A DNA stretch of 23,806 nucleotides from an uncultured Eubacteriales bacterium (GTDB lineage Bacteria; Bacillota; Clostridia; Christensenellales; Pumilibacteraceae). Position 1 is the first letter of the stretch. The number at the start of each line of letters is the position of its first letter. The DNA lies in NCBI GenBank assembly GCA_900543755.1, contig UQSP01000033.1, positions 1-23,806 on the forward strand, read 5' to 3'. The notes under the pieces were generated by a model. It was not told where the DNA came from and ran no database searches. It worked only from the letters and a program-made list of their open reading frames with translations. Of the stretch, positions 23,759 to 23,806 are shown one piece after another. The translations under genes and the position numbers were made by a program.

Positions 23759-23806
23759 CTGTCTCTTATACACATCTGACGCTGCCGACGAACTCTAGGG
23801 TGTAGA
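23759..23806 (-). other. Illumina Nextera adapter (sequencing artefact)
   Basis: These 48 bases are the exact reverse complement of bases 2-49: the mosaic end CTGTCTCTTATACACATCT, then GACGCTGCCGACGA, index AACTCTAGG-like bases and the end of P5. They make a false terminal inverted repeat. Confidence 0.98.

Noticed and set aside
1..23806. 48-bp terminal inverted repeat suggesting a transposon or linear element
   Set aside because: Both arms are Nextera adapter plus index, so this is a library artefact.

Overview
The window is one complete short-read contig. Illumina Nextera adapter sequence sits at both ends (1-49 and 23759-23806), so only about 50-23758 is biological. Gene style suggests a Gram-positive anaerobe of the Bacillota, probably Clostridia: AAGGAG-type ribosome sites, lipoprotein signal peptides, a CUT1 sugar ABC transporter without its own ATPase, KdpDE, a CNNM/CorC protein and AraC regulators. 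The adapters suggest an isolate draft or metagenome contig. The taxonomic placement is inference; no rRNA or other marker gene is present.

Left part (50-3699, + strand): the 3' end of kdpD, kdpE overlapping it, and a CNNM/HlyC-CorC family membrane protein. Next is a decayed stretch (about 3700-4742). It holds a small + strand pseudogene with four frameshifts, a 40-base perfect hairpin, a - strand pseudogene with an in-frame TGA, and the last 60 codons of a Na+/H+ antiporter.

Centre and right (4800-23597): a carbohydrate-use region. A - strand group encodes a Gfo/Idh/MocA dehydrogenase, a divergent partner of that family and a TIM-barrel sugar isomerase/epimerase, with a divergent AraC regulator (7917-8792, +). 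Facing it across a bidirectional terminator is a second - strand operon running from 21579 down to 9084: solute-binding lipoprotein, two permeases, a GH43-like lipoprotein with a discoidin-like tail, and a 2193-residue surface lipoprotein with repeated modules. Upstream lie a nucleoside hydrolase with its own promoter and a second AraC regulator with its own promoter and terminator. The 3' end of one more - strand gene may be cut by the contig end.

Inferred logic: surface lipoproteins bind and cut a plant-type or host glycan, the ABC transporter imports oligosaccharides, and the oxidoreductases, isomerase and nucleoside hydrolase process the sugars, under AraC control. Most unusual are the giant modular lipoprotein and the two AraC genes, whose near-consensus promoters lie so close to the ATG that the mRNAs should be leaderless.
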